Source: Leisingera aquaemixtae (GTDB lineage Bacteria > Pseudomonadota > Alphaproteobacteria > Rhodobacterales > Rhodobacteraceae). Taken from it: 64,000 nucleotides of DNA. The translations under genes and the position numbers were made by a program. The stretch is from positions 248,001-312,000 of the forward strand of contig NZ_CYSR01000030.1 of NCBI RefSeq assembly GCF_001458395.1, written 5' to 3'. Positions 52,308 to 62,767 of the stretch are shown piece by piece (within the stretch, counting starts at the first letter, position 1; the number at the start of each line of letters is the position of its first letter). Below the pieces are notes generated by a model that saw only the letters and a list, made by a program, of their open reading frames with translations, did not search any database and had not been told where the DNA came from.

Positions 52308-53234
52308 ATGGCTTTGCTGAACTTTAAGAAACGTGACACTGGCGCTGCCCAGACCGTCAACCCGCAGGTCGAAGCCTTCCTGCAGGACTACTCGATCGAA
52401 GTCATGCCGCGCACCGCGGAAAAGGTCGAGAACTTCCGCGACCTGCTGCCGGCCGGCACCCGCGTCTACATCGCGCACATCGAAGGCACCCCGATCGAGG
52501 ATATGGTCGCCACCGCCAAGCGCCTGAACGCCGAAGGCTTCCCGGTGATGCCGCACTTCCCGGCGCGGATCATCAAGGACGAGGCCACCCTGGCCGACTG
52601 GATCGCCCGCTACCAGGGCGAGGCGGACGTCAAGCAGGCGCTGATGCTGGCCGGCGGTGTTGCCAAGCCGCATGGCGACTTCCACAGCTCCATGCAGCTG
52701 CTGGAAACCGGCCTGTTCGACAAGGCGGGCTTCACCAGCCTGCACGTTGCCGGCCACCCGGAAGGCAACAAGGATATCGACCCGGACGGCTCTACCAAAA
52801 ACGTCTCCGAAGCGCTTCAGTGGAAACAGAAATTCTCTGAGCGCACCGACGCCAAAATGGCGCTGGCCACCCAGTTCGCGTTTGAGGCCAAGCCGATCAT
52901 CGAATGGGCAAACGGCCTGAAGGCTGCGGGCGTCGACCTGCCGATCCACATCGGCATCGCGGGCCCGGCCAAGCTGCAGACCCTGATCAAATTCGCTATT
53001 GCTTGCGGTGTTGGCCCGTCGCTGAAGGTGCTGCAGAAACGCGCGATGGACGTCTCCAAGCTGCTGCTGCCCTACGAGCCGAACGATGTCGTTGCCGAGC
53101 TGGCCGCCTACAAAGCCGAGAACCCGGATTTCAACATCACCAACGTCCATTTCTTCCCGCTGGGCGGCATCAAGACCAATGCCACCTGGGCCATCAACAA
53201 CGGCGGCGCCTCGGCGAAGCCGGTCAACTCCTAA
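52308..53234 (+). CDS. metF: Methylenetetrahydrofolate reductase (MetF-like)
   Basis: 308 residues from ATG 52308, five bases after GGGAGG; a GTG three bases earlier is in frame. TIM-barrel flavoprotein that would reduce 5,10-methylene-THF to 5-methyl-THF. It belongs to the MTHFR family but is divergent from E. coli MetF (for example YIAHIEGTPIEDMVATAKRL, PVMPHFPARI, HVAGHPEGN). It sits between the virulence-factor-family gene and the pterin-binding methyltransferase, nine bases before the latter, so its product methyl-THF is probably passed to that enzyme. Confidence 0.85.
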   Translation: MALLNFKKRDTGAAQTVNPQVEAFLQDYSIEVMPRTAEKVENFRDLLPAGTRVYIAHIEGTPIEDMVATAKRLNAEGFPVMPHFPARIIKDEATLADWIARYQGEADVKQALMLAGGVAKPHGDFHSSMQLLETGLFDKAGFTSLHVAGHPEGNKDIDPDGSTKNVSEALQWKQKFSERTDAKMALATQFAFEAKPIIEWANGLKAAGVDLPIHIGIAGPAKLQTLIKFAIACGVGPSLKVLQKRAMDVSKLLLPYEPNDVVAELAAYKAENPDFNITNVHFFPLGGIKTNATWAINNGGASAKPVNS

Positions 53235-53243
53235 GGATCAACA

Positions 53244-54305
53244 ATGACCCGTACAGTCGTAGAATCAAAAACCAAAACCGCGATCCTGGGCTTTGATGAG
53301 CCGTTCTGCGTGATCGGGGAGCGCATCAACCCGACCGGCCGCAAGAAACTGGCCGCCGAACTGGAAGCCGGCGATTTCTCCACTGTCGAGAAGGACGCTG
53401 TGGCACAGGTTCTGGCCGGCGCAACCGTCCTCGATATCAATGCGGGTGTGGTCTACAACTCCAATCCGAACCCGAACGAGACCGAGCCGCCGCTGATGAG
53501 GAAAATCATCGAGCTGGTGCAGGGACTGGTCGATGTGCCGCTGTGCATCGACTCTTCGGTGCCGGGCGCGCTGGAGGCCGGCCTGGAAGTCTGTGAAGGC
53601 CGTCCGCTGCTGAACTCCGTCACTGGCGAAGAAGAGCGTCTGGAGCAGATCTTGCCGCTGGTCAAAAAGTATAATGTCCCGGTTGTGGCGATCTCCAACG
53701 ATGACACCGGCATTTCGGAAGACCCCGATGTGCGCTTTGCCGTCGCCAAGAAGATCGTTGAGCGCGCTGCCGATTTCGGCATCCCGGCGCATGACATCGT
53801 GGTGGACCCGCTGGTGATGCCGGTTGGCGCAATGGCGACCGCCGGCCTTCAGGTGTTTGCCCTAGTCCGCCGCCTGCGCGAAGAACTGGGCGTGAACACC
53901 ACCTGCGGCGCCTCCAACATCTCCTTCGGACTGCCGAACCGCCACGGCATCAACAACGCCTTCCTGCCGATGGCCATGGGCGCGGGCATGACCTCCGCGA
54001 TCATGAACCCGGTGGCACTGCCGGTGACCCAAAAGGCCATTGCCGAGAAGAAGGCCATGGTCGAAGCGGCTGGCATCATCCTGCCGGAAGGGATGGACGA
54101 TGAGACCTTTGTCACCATGTTCGGCCTGGGCTCCACCAAGCCGCGCGCCGGTAAGGAAATGGAAGCCATCCGCGCTGCCAACTTCCTGACCAACAACGAC
54201 CCGCACGGCGGTGAGTGGATCAAGTTCAACAAGCCGCCGGCTGCCGAAGGCGAAGAGGGCCGCGGCCGTGGCGGCCGCGCCGGCGGACGCCGCCGCCGCG
54301 CCTGA
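53244..54305 (+). CDS. Pterin-binding (DHPS-like) methyl-THF methyltransferase
   Basis: 353 residues with the dihydropteroate-synthase-like TIM barrel found in methyl-THF:corrinoid methyltransferases and in the folate domain of MetH. Key blocks: CVIGERINPTGRKKL, GATVLDINAG, LCIDSSVPGALEAGL and NSVTGEEER; the NTTCGASNISFGLPNR segment is typical. It lacks the homocysteine and cobalamin domains of full MetH. The last ~20 residues form an Arg/Gly tail (GRGRGGRAGGRRRRA), unusual for the family. Coupling to metF suggests it supplies methyl groups to a separate corrinoid protein; in related roseobacters a three-part methionine synthase has been described, from memory. Confidence 0.83.
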   Translation: MTRTVVESKTKTAILGFDEPFCVIGERINPTGRKKLAAELEAGDFSTVEKDAVAQVLAGATVLDINAGVVYNSNPNPNETEPPLMRKIIELVQGLVDVPLCIDSSVPGALEAGLEVCEGRPLLNSVTGEEERLEQILPLVKKYNVPVVAISNDDTGISEDPDVRFAVAKKIVERAADFGIPAHDIVVDPLVMPVGAMATAGLQVFALVRRLREELGVNTTCGASNISFGLPNRHGINNAFLPMAMGAGMTSAIMNPVALPVTQKAIAEKKAMVEAAGIILPEGMDDETFVTMFGLGSTKPRAGKEMEAIRAANFLTNNDPHGGEWIKFNKPPAAEGEEGRGRGGRAGGRRRRA

Positions 54306-54326
54306 TCCGCGCAGCTTGAAACACAT

Positions 54327-54355
54327 AAGGCCGGGCAAAAATGTCCGGCCTTTTT
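54327..54355 (+). terminator. Terminator of the one-carbon operon
   Basis: AAGGCCGG (54327-54334) pairs with CCGGCCTT (54345-54352) and runs into TTTTT. It begins 21 bases after the methyltransferase stop. Confidence 0.9.
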
Positions 54356-54510
54356 CGTTTGATGCCAGGAGGTTGTGGCGCTCTCTTTGGATGGATGGCT
54401 GCAGGCCGTCCGGACTGATGAAAGCACAGCCAATCGGACAAACCCGAAGGCGGCTCGTCATTTTGACGCACGCCGTTCGTCTTGTTCGGGAAGCGGTCTG
54501 TAAGGGAAAG

Positions 54511-54600
54511 TGGCGGAGAGACAGGGATTCGAACCCTGGGTGGGCTTGCACCCACAACGGTTTTCGAGACCGCCCCGTTCGACCACTCCGGCACCTCTCC
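54511..54600 (-). tRNA. tRNA-Ser (anticodon CGA)
   Basis: On the minus strand the sequence starts GGAGAGGTGCCGGAG and ends CTCTCCGCCA. The anticodon arm GCGGT-CTCGAAA-ACCGT gives CGA, decoding UCG. A long variable arm and T arm (GGGTTCGAATCCC) fit tRNA-Ser. Confidence 0.97.
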
Positions 54601-54719
54601 GCGGGGGGTGAGGCGCGGTTTAATGTTGATTCCGGACTGGCGCAAGGGGCGAAATGCGCCTTTGACAAAAAAAGCCGGAAATCCGTTGCCAGCCAAAGGT
54701 TTTTGCCTAGATTTGCCCT

Positions 54720-55571
54720 ATGCAGATGATCGCCCCAACCCCCGCTGTGCTTGTCCGTGTCCTCGCCGTGCTGTGTTTCGCCATCGCCGCCGTGCCGCTG
54801 GCGGCCCGGGCCGCAGACCGCGAACGGGTGGAGGCGTTTCTGGAAGTGACCGGATTTGATGTGGCGCTCGACAGCATTGCGCTCTCCGCCTCCAGCGCGC
54901 CGGAAATGCTGGGCTTTGACACCGGCGCCTTCGGCAGCCAGTGGACCGACTTGTCGCAAGATGTGTTCGACACCCGCGAAATGCGCGGGCTTGCCGTGGA
55001 GATTCTGGAGAACACGCTGGATGACGAGGCGCTGGATCACGCCTCAGCCTTTTATGCCAGCGATCTGGGCAAGCGGCTGGTGCGGGCGGAAAACGCCTCT
55101 CATCTGATTGAGGATGACGAGGTGAAGCAACTGGCCGGCAACCGGATCATTTCCGGTCTGGTGAAGGAGGGCAGCGAGCGCGTCGCCATGTACCAGCGGA
55201 TGGGATCGGCCATCGATGCGGCCGGCACCGGCGTGCGGGCGCTGCAGCAGATCCAGTTCCGCTTCCTGATGGCCGCAGCCGCCGCGGGCGTGATTGAGCT
55301 GGAGCTGGACGCCGAAGGCCTGCGCGCGCTGATGAAGGAGCAGGAAGGCGACTTGCGCCTCAGCCTGCAGGCCTCCAGCCTGGCGGCCTCTGCCTATACC
55401 TATCAGGAATTCACCGACGCTGAGGTCCAGGCCTATGTCGAGGCGCTGGAGGAGGCGCCGATGCAGCGGGTTTACGAGCTGTTGAATGCGGTGCAGTATG
55501 AAATCACCGCCAACCGCTTTGAGGAGCTGGCGCACCGCATGGCCGAGCTGACACCGGGGCAGGATATCTGA
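54720..55571 (+). CDS. DUF2059-domain secreted protein
   Basis: 283 residues; a second methionine at codon 3 is an alternative start. Signal peptide (IAPTPAVLVRVLAVLCFAIA) cleaved near ARA-ADR, then an all-helical periplasmic protein. The DUF2059 pattern is seen in DDEALDHASAFYASDLGKRLV, here cut at ASDLG, and a second similar unit occurs in the C-terminal half. No enzyme motif. Function unknown. It stands alone between a tRNA gene and the rplU promoter. Confidence 0.82.
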   Translation: MQMIAPTPAVLVRVLAVLCFAIAAVPLAARAADRERVEAFLEVTGFDVALDSIALSASSAPEMLGFDTGAFGSQWTDLSQDVFDTREMRGLAVEILENTLDDEALDHASAFYASDLGKRLVRAENASHLIEDDEVKQLAGNRIISGLVKEGSERVAMYQRMGSAIDAAGTGVRALQQIQFRFLMAAAAAGVIELELDAEGLRALMKEQEGDLRLSLQASSLAASAYTYQEFTDAEVQAYVEALEEAPMQRVYELLNAVQYEITANRFEELAHRMAELTPGQDI

Positions 55572-55607
55572 CCCGGCAAACCGTTGATGCCGCCTGTGGA
55601 AAAACGG

Positions 55608-55636
55608 TTGACAGCCCCGGCATTCCGAACCATAAG
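55608..55636 (+). promoter_or_regulatory. Promoter of rplU-rpmA
   Basis: TTGACA (55608-55613), a 17-base spacer and CATAAG (55631-55636) form a near-consensus housekeeping promoter. Transcription would start near 55643, giving a leader of about 130 bases. Confidence 0.8.
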
Positions 55637-55641
55637 CCCGC

Positions 55642-55670
55642 ATCCCGGCCCGGAATCCGCGTGCCGGGAT
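55642..55670 (+). promoter_or_regulatory. Leader hairpin upstream of rplU
   Basis: ATCCCGGC (55642-55649) pairs perfectly with GCCGGGAT (55663-55670) at the very 5' end of the predicted transcript. It may stabilise the mRNA or belong to an L21 autoregulatory leader; no T run for termination. Confidence 0.45.
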
Positions 55671-55773
55671 TTACTTGTAATCCGCCCTGCACAGGGGCGC
55701 GCTGTTCGAGGCGGCATCAGCCGGAACGCCCGCAAGGGGGCCGTAGGACGCGGTAAGAAAAGGAAAGACGCAC

Positions 55774-56328
55774 ATGTTTGCGGTCCTCAAGACTGGCGGC
55801 AAGCAGTACAAGGTTCAGGCGGGCGACGTGCTCCGCGTTGAAAAACTTGCTGCAGATGCTGGCGACACCATCCAGTTCGACGAAATTCTGATGCTTGGCG
55901 GCGACGCACCCGTTGTGGGCGCTCCGCTGGTGGAAGGCGCTGCCGTGAAGGCAGAAGTGATCGACCAGATCAAAGGCGATAAGCTGATCAACTTTGTGAA
56001 GCGCCGCCGGAAGCACTCCTCCAAGCGCACCAAAGGCCACCGTCAGAAACTGACCCTGGTCCGGATCACCGAGATCCTGGCATCGGGTGCAACCAAATCC
56101 GCTCCGAAAGCTGCTGCCAAAGCTGCCCCGGCTGCTGACGCTGCTGCCTCGGACGACCTCACCCAGCTGACCGGCGTCGGCCCCGCAGCTGCCAAGAAAC
56201 TGGCAGAAGCAGGCTTCACCAGCTTTGCCCAGATCGCAGCCTTGTCCGAAGACGACATTGCTGGTATCGAAGCAGTCAAAGTGAAGCCCGAGTGGGTTGA
56301 GCAGGCCAAAGAGCTGGCCAAAGGCTAA
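55774..56328 (+). CDS. rplU: 50S ribosomal protein L21 with C-terminal extension
   Basis: 184 residues instead of the usual ~103. Residues 1-104 are a standard L21 ([20 protein letters not shown], and [19 protein letters not shown]). An Ala/Lys linker ([17 protein letters not shown]) leads to a helix-hairpin-helix-like module ([20 protein letters not shown], then [18 protein letters not shown]). Similar tails occur in other Rhodobacteraceae; their role is unknown but may be RNA or DNA contact. Followed by rpmA after 11 bases. Confidence 0.95.
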   Translation: MFAVLKTGGKQYKVQAGDVLRVEKLAADAGDTIQFDEILMLGGDAPVVGAPLVEGAAVKAEVIDQIKGDKLINFVKRRRKHSSKRTKGHRQKLTLVRITEILASGATKSAPKAAAKAAPAADAAASDDLTQLTGVGPAAAKKLAEAGFTSFAQIAALSEDDIAGIEAVKVKPEWVEQAKELAKG

Positions 56329-56339
56329 GGAGAGAGAGA

Positions 56340-56609
56340 ATGGCACATAAAAAAGCTGGCGGTTCCTCCCGTAACGGCCGCGACTCTGCTGGTCGCCGCC
56401 TTGGCGTGAAACTCTTCGGTGGCCAGGCGGCCATCGCAGGCAACATCATCGTGCGTCAGCGCGGCACCAAATTCTGGGCCGGCGAAGGCGTGGGCATGGG
56501 CAAAGACCACACTCTGTTTGCCACTGCTGACGGTGCTGTAAGCTTCCGCAAAGGCCTGAAAGGCCGCACCTTTGTATCGGTTCTCCCAGTGGCGGAGGCC
56601 GCTGAGTAA
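56340..56609 (+). CDS. rpmA: 50S ribosomal protein L27
   Basis: 89 residues beginning [20 protein letters not shown], whose N-terminal tail reaches the peptidyl transferase centre. Normal length, without the cleavable N-terminal extension seen in Firmicutes. AGGAGAGAG site precedes ATG. Second gene of the rplU-rpmA operon. Confidence 0.98.
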   Translation: MAHKKAGGSSRNGRDSAGRRLGVKLFGGQAAIAGNIIVRQRGTKFWAGEGVGMGKDHTLFATADGAVSFRKGLKGRTFVSVLPVAEAAE

Positions 56610-56639
56610 GCCGACCCGAAGGGTAAAGAAATCTTTAGG

Positions 56640-56676
56640 GGGATCGGCTATAAGGCCGGTCCCTCTTTCTGTTTTT
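56640..56676 (+). terminator. Terminator after rpmA
   Basis: GGGATCGGC (56640-56648) pairs with GCCGGTCCC (56655-56663) with one wobble pair, followed by TCTTTCTGTTTTT. It probably separates rplU-rpmA from the GNAT-obgE-proBA genes, at least in part. Confidence 0.75.
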
Positions 56677-56893
56677 GAGTATGCGAGTGTATGATGATTT
56701 TCCCAGCACAGGCCAAGCCCCCCAGCGCAGCGCCGCGGCTCCCGGGTGTTCACGCCCGGCCAACGGGAAGTTTTGCGCAATTTGAACAGCGCGTGCCTTG
56801 CCGCAGGGGCAGGGCGTGCACATCTGATTTTGGCCGCCACAATAATGAGGGCCTTGTGAGCCCGCAAAAACACGGCAGAGGAGGAGCACATCC

Positions 56894-57430
56894 ATGAATC
56901 TGGATCAAATCGTGTGCCAGCAGGTCATTGAAACCGAACGTTTCATACTGCGCCCGGTGCGGAAATCCGATGCCGGGCTGATTGAGCATTACGTCAGCGA
57001 CGAGCGCGTTGCCCGCATGACCCGGTCGATCCCGCACCCGCTGCCGCCCGGCGCGGCAGAGGCTTTTGTGGCGCGTGCCATGGCGGATGAGCGGGATGAG
57101 GATGTCTGGGTGATTGATGGCACCGCCGATGGCGATGCCGAGATGAAGGGCGTGATCGGCCTGAAACGGATGGACCGGAACCAGTCTGAAGTGTCGTACT
57201 GGACCGCACCGCCGTTTTGGAATACCGGGCTTGCCTCTGCGGCGCTCAAGGCGCTGGTCGATGCAAATCCGCAGAACAACGCGGCGATGTTTGCCTGCGT
57301 GTTCCAGGACAACCCGGCCTCTGCGCGGGTGCTGATCCATTGCGGTTTTGACTACCTGGGCGACGCCGAAAGCTTTTCTGTCGCGCGTGACGCCACTGTT
57401 CCAACCTGGACCTACAGCCGAAAACTGTGA
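56894..57430 (+). CDS. GNAT-family N-acetyltransferase (RimJ/RimL-like)
   Basis: 178 residues with GAGGAGG before the ATG. RimJ-type GNAT: TERFILRPVRKSDAGLI at the start, VIGLKRMD, SYWTAPPFWNTGLASAALKAL with the acetyl-CoA loop, and NPASARVLIHCGFDYLGD. Such genes lie between rpmA and obgE in most Rhodobacteraceae, which suggests modification of a ribosomal or translation protein, but the substrate is not known. Confidence 0.9.
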   Translation: MNLDQIVCQQVIETERFILRPVRKSDAGLIEHYVSDERVARMTRSIPHPLPPGAAEAFVARAMADERDEDVWVIDGTADGDAEMKGVIGLKRMDRNQSEVSYWTAPPFWNTGLASAALKALVDANPQNNAAMFACVFQDNPASARVLIHCGFDYLGDAESFSVARDATVPTWTYSRKL

Positions 57431-57542
57431 TTGGCGCGGCGCGCGCTTTGCGGTAAGGCAAACGAAACACTCCCGTCAAAGCTCCGCGCCTTGGCGGGAC
57501 ACTTGTACTGCGCGGGCAGGCCGTAAGATCCTGCCGCATTAA

Positions 57543-59680
<2,138 letters not shown>

Positions 59681-59755
59681 TCAGACAACCTGATAGGGTA
59701 TTCCAGCCGGCAAGCACGGAAGTGCCAGACAGGGACCGGCAAAGGCGCGAGACAC

Positions 59756-61021
59756 ATGAAAGATAACGAGAATATTCCCGCCGTGATGGCGGAGCTTGGC
59801 AAACGTGCAAAGCAAGCGGCGCAAATCCTGGCGACAGCCAGCGCTGAGCGCAAAGAAGCGGCCCTGACCGCCGCCGCAGACGCGGTCTGGAGCCGCCGGG
59901 CGGAGATCATCGCGGCAAATGCCAAGGATCTGGAGTTCGGCCGCGGCAAGGGCCTGACGGACGCGATGATGGACCGGCTGATGCTGGACGAGGCCCGGAT
60001 CCAGGGCATCGTCGACGGCCTGCGTGCGGTGGGCGGGCAGCGCGACCCGGTTGGCGAGGTGATGGAGGAATGGGAGCAGCCCTCCGGCCTGAAAATCCAG
60101 CGCGTGCGCACCCCGCTGGGGGTGATCGGCGTGATCTATGAAAGCCGCCCCAATGTGACGGCTGATGCCGGCGCGCTGTGCCTCAAATCGGGCAATGCGG
60201 TCATCCTGCGCGGCGGCTCCGAAAGCTTCCACTCGTCTCAGGCCATCCATGCCTGCCTGGCAGAGGGCCTGAAATCCGCTGGCCTGCCCGAGGACGCCGT
60301 GCATCTGGTGCCGACCCGCGACCGCGCGGCGGTGCAGGAGCTGCTGACCATGACAGACTATGTCGATGTCATCGTGCCCCGCGGCGGCAAGGGGCTGGTC
60401 GGGCTGGTCCAGCGCGAGGCCCGGGTGCCGGTTTTTGCCCACCTCGAAGGCATCGTGCATATCTACCTCGACAAAGCCGCCGACCCGCAAAAGGCGCTGG
60501 ACGTGGTGGTGAACGCGAAGACCCGGCGGACGGGTATCTGCGGCGCCGCCGAATGCCTGCTGATCCACCAGGACATTGCGCCGACGCTGGGCAAGGCGGT
60601 TTTGGAAGCGCTGGCCGCTGCCGGCGTGGAAATCCGCGCCGGGGAAGGTCTGCCCGGACCGGACGGCATGACCGCCGCAACGGCGGATGACTGGGGCAAG
60701 GAGTATCTGGATTCCATCATCGCTGCCAAGCAGGTAGCGGGCATTGATGACGCCATCCAGCACATCCGCACGCATCACTCCCAGCACACCGACTGCATCA
60801 TCACCGAGGACGAGGCCGCAGTTCAGAAGTTCTTTGCCGAGCTGGACAGCGCCATCCTGATGCACAATGCCTCGACCCAGTTTGCCGACGGCGGCGAGTT
60901 CGGCATGGGGGCAGAGATCGGCATTGCCACCGGCAAGATGCACGCCCGCGGTCCGGTGGGCGCGGCGCAGCTCACCAGTTTCAAATACCTGGTGCGCGGC
61001 AACGGCACGACCCGCGCCTGA
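59756..61021 (+). CDS. proA: Gamma-glutamyl phosphate reductase
   Basis: Second proline enzyme, reducing gamma-glutamyl phosphate to the semialdehyde with NADPH. 421 residues of the aldehyde dehydrogenase fold; [20 protein letters not shown], cut here at NVTADAG, and the catalytic cysteine in [14 protein letters not shown]. 75 bases after proB, ending in a strong terminator. With the arginase-Ocd operon (24662-27557) the cell has both synthetic and catabolic routes to proline. Confidence 0.96.
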   Translation: MKDNENIPAVMAELGKRAKQAAQILATASAERKEAALTAAADAVWSRRAEIIAANAKDLEFGRGKGLTDAMMDRLMLDEARIQGIVDGLRAVGGQRDPVGEVMEEWEQPSGLKIQRVRTPLGVIGVIYESRPNVTADAGALCLKSGNAVILRGGSESFHSSQAIHACLAEGLKSAGLPEDAVHLVPTRDRAAVQELLTMTDYVDVIVPRGGKGLVGLVQREARVPVFAHLEGIVHIYLDKAADPQKALDVVVNAKTRRTGICGAAECLLIHQDIAPTLGKAVLEALAAAGVEIRAGEGLPGPDGMTAATADDWGKEYLDSIIAAKQVAGIDDAIQHIRTHHSQHTDCIITEDEAAVQKFFAELDSAILMHNASTQFADGGEFGMGAEIGIATGKMHARGPVGAAQLTSFKYLVRGNGTTRA

Positions 61022-61037
61022 CACCCCTGAAAACGCA

Positions 61038-61064
61038 AAACGCCGGGCGCAAGGCCCGGCGTTT
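61038..61064. terminator. Bidirectional terminator between proA and chpT
   Basis: AAACGCCGGGC (61038-61048) pairs with GCCCGGCGTTT (61054-61064). T-rich sequence follows on both strands, so it serves both converging genes. Confidence 0.88.
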
Positions 61065-61085
61065 CTTTGTGAAGGTGCCGCCCGG

Positions 61086-61682
61086 TCAGAACTGCAGCGT
61101 GATCTTTTCCAGGTTCTGCTCCAGCCGGACTGTGCGGTTCGCCTCTTTGGCGGCTTCGGGCAGCAGCGCGAATTGGACCAGTGCCGGGGTGATTTCGGCG
61201 TTGGATGTGCCGCCGCTGACCCGCGCCCACAACTCATCATCCACATTCAGCTTGCTGCCTTCGCCCATCACCGTCCATTTGCCGTCGGCGCAGAAGATCT
61301 TGACCGTGCCGCCATAGGGCAGCGCCGTTTCAAGGCACAGCGCCGAAAGCAGGGCCAGCCGGGCCTCGCTGCGGGTGCAGCCCTCCAGCGGCGACCACTG
61401 GTACTTGATGCGCCCGCCCTTGCTGATGTCTTCCAGCACCGAGACGATTTCGGCCCGCGCCATCTGCTGGTCGCCGGCCGCGCCAAAGGCGACGCGGAAG
61501 AAGCGGATGCGCGCATTGGCGTTGGCGACGCTGTCGGAGATCAGCTCCAGCTCCGGGCCCGACATGCTGCCGGCCATGCCCAGCAGTTCCAGACCGTTGT
61601 TGATGGCGCCGACCGGGCTGATCAGATCATGGCAGATCCGGGACCCTACCAATGCTGCCAGATTGGCGTTATCTACACCCAT
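61086..61682 (-). CDS. chpT: Histidine phosphotransferase ChpT
   Basis: 198 residues; transfers phosphate from CckA to CtrA and CpdR, controlling the cell cycle, motility and gene transfer agents in alphaproteobacteria. The N-terminal dimerisation helix carries the phospho-accepting histidine in GSRICHDLISPVGAINNG, followed by a degenerate Bergerat-fold domain. No ATP-binding G boxes, as expected. GGAGGAAG precedes the ATG. No cckA or ctrA in the window. Confidence 0.93.
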   Translation of the reverse strand: MGVDNANLAALVGSRICHDLISPVGAINNGLELLGMAGSMSGPELELISDSVANANARIRFFRVAFGAAGDQQMARAEIVSVLEDISKGGRIKYQWSPLEGCTRSEARLALLSALCLETALPYGGTVKIFCADGKWTVMGEGSKLNVDDELWARVSGGTSNAEITPALVQFALLPEAAKEANRTVRLEQNLEKITLQF

Positions 61683-61716
61683 AACTTATACTTCCTCCGA
61701 ACTGGGCCACCCGCAA

Positions 61717-61899
61717 ATGAATGACCTCAACGCTATTTTAGCCCCCGGCATGTTCGTCCGGCACCCGGATCACCCCGAATGGGGAGTCGGTCAGGTGCAG
61801 TCGAACGCTGGCGGCAAGATCACCGTGAATTTTCCCGATCAAGGAAAGCTCGTGATTGACGGAGCGCGCGTCTCCCTTATTCCCGTCTTTGAGCCATAA
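61717..61899 (+). CDS. DUF3553 protein
   Basis: 60 residues, divergent from chpT with 34 bases between. Sequence FVRHPDHPEWGVGQVQSNAG with a following TVNFPDQGK block is the DUF3553 pattern, a small beta-barrel like the RNA polymerase-interacting CarD/tudor-type domains. No clear ribosome-binding site. Function unknown; conserved next to chpT and olsB in this group. Confidence 0.78.
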   Translation: MNDLNAILAPGMFVRHPDHPEWGVGQVQSNAGGKITVNFPDQGKLVIDGARVSLIPVFEP

Positions 61900-61902
61900 C
61901 GG

Positions 61903-61917
61903 TTTATGAAGGGTTAA
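61903..61917. promoter_or_regulatory. CtrA-like half-palindrome before olsB
   Basis: TTTA-N7-TTAA differs at one base from the CtrA site TTAA-N7-TTAA. It lies about 90 bases before olsB and close to chpT, but one such match can occur by chance. Confidence 0.35.
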
Positions 61918-62005
61918 CGAACTCCCTCGAATTAGCCTTAATTGCCGCGCACTCTTTGCCCCAAGGGCAAGCTGCGCTCAAGCCTGAAACATGCAAGGAA
62001 TGCGA

Positions 62006-62767
62006 ATGCAACACCGCGCCCCGGAGTTTTCCGTCAAAATCGCCGGCACGGAGGCAGAGCTGCGCGCTGCCCAGGCCCTGCGGTACGAGGTGTTCGTGCG
62101 GGAACTGGGCGGTGGCGGCGCGATGGTGGATCACGCGGCCGGGCTGGAGCAAGACCGGTTCGACCCGTTCTTTGACCATATGCTGGTCACCGATACCGCC
62201 ACGGGCACGGTCGCCGGCGTCTACCGGCTGCTGCGGGACGATCAGGCGGCAAAGGCCGGGCAGTTCTACTCCGAAGACGAATATGATCTGAGCGTTCTGA
62301 AATCCTCCGGCCGCCGCCTGCTGGAGCTGGGGCGGTCCTGCCTGCACCCCGATTACCGCGGCGGGATGGCGATGTTCCACCTCTGGTCCGGGCTGGCGGA
62401 TTATGTTGCGGCGCACGGGATCGAGGTTCTGTTCGGGGTCGCGAGCTTTCACGGAACCGATCCGCACCAGCTGGCCAGCCCGCTGGCCATGCTGCACCAC
62501 AGCCACCTTGCCCCGCCGGAGCTGCGCGTGCGGTCTAAATCCTTTCAACCCATGGACTTGGTGGCCAAAGCTGACCTGGACCGCAAGCGCGCGATGCTGG
62601 AGACGCCCGCGCTGATCAAGGCCTACCTGCGGCTTGGCGGCTTTGTCGGCGAAGGCGCCTGTATCGACCATGCGTTCAACACCACCGATGTCTGCCTGAT
62701 CCTGGACACCGCCCGGATGAATGAGCGCCAGCGCAAGATCTATGCCGGAGGCCGCGCCCGCCCATGA
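62006..62767 (+). CDS. olsB: Ornithine-acyl-ACP N-acyltransferase OlsB
   Basis: Makes lyso-ornithine lipid from ornithine and acyl-ACP. 253 residues from ATG 62006, seven bases after AAGGA; two in-frame ATGs upstream (61991, 62000) are possible. GNAT fold (ALRYEVFVRELGGGG, LLELGRSCLHPDYRGG), with FGVASFHGTDPHQLASPLAML typical of OlsB. Overlaps olsA by four bases (ATGA). Ornithine lipids replace phospholipids under phosphate limitation, linking this operon to the pst-pho genes, although I see no Pho box here. Confidence 0.92.
   Translation: MQHRAPEFSVKIAGTEAELRAAQALRYEVFVRELGGGGAMVDHAAGLEQDRFDPFFDHMLVTDTATGTVAGVYRLLRDDQAAKAGQFYSEDEYDLSVLKSSGRRLLELGRSCLHPDYRGGMAMFHLWSGLADYVAAHGIEVLFGVASFHGTDPHQLASPLAMLHHSHLAPPELRVRSKSFQPMDLVAKADLDRKRAMLETPALIKAYLRLGGFVGEGACIDHAFNTTDVCLILDTARMNERQRKIYAGGRARP

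Noticed and set aside
54511-54600. tRNA-Ser as an integration site
   Set aside because: No integrase, no direct repeat of the tRNA end and no composition change on either side.
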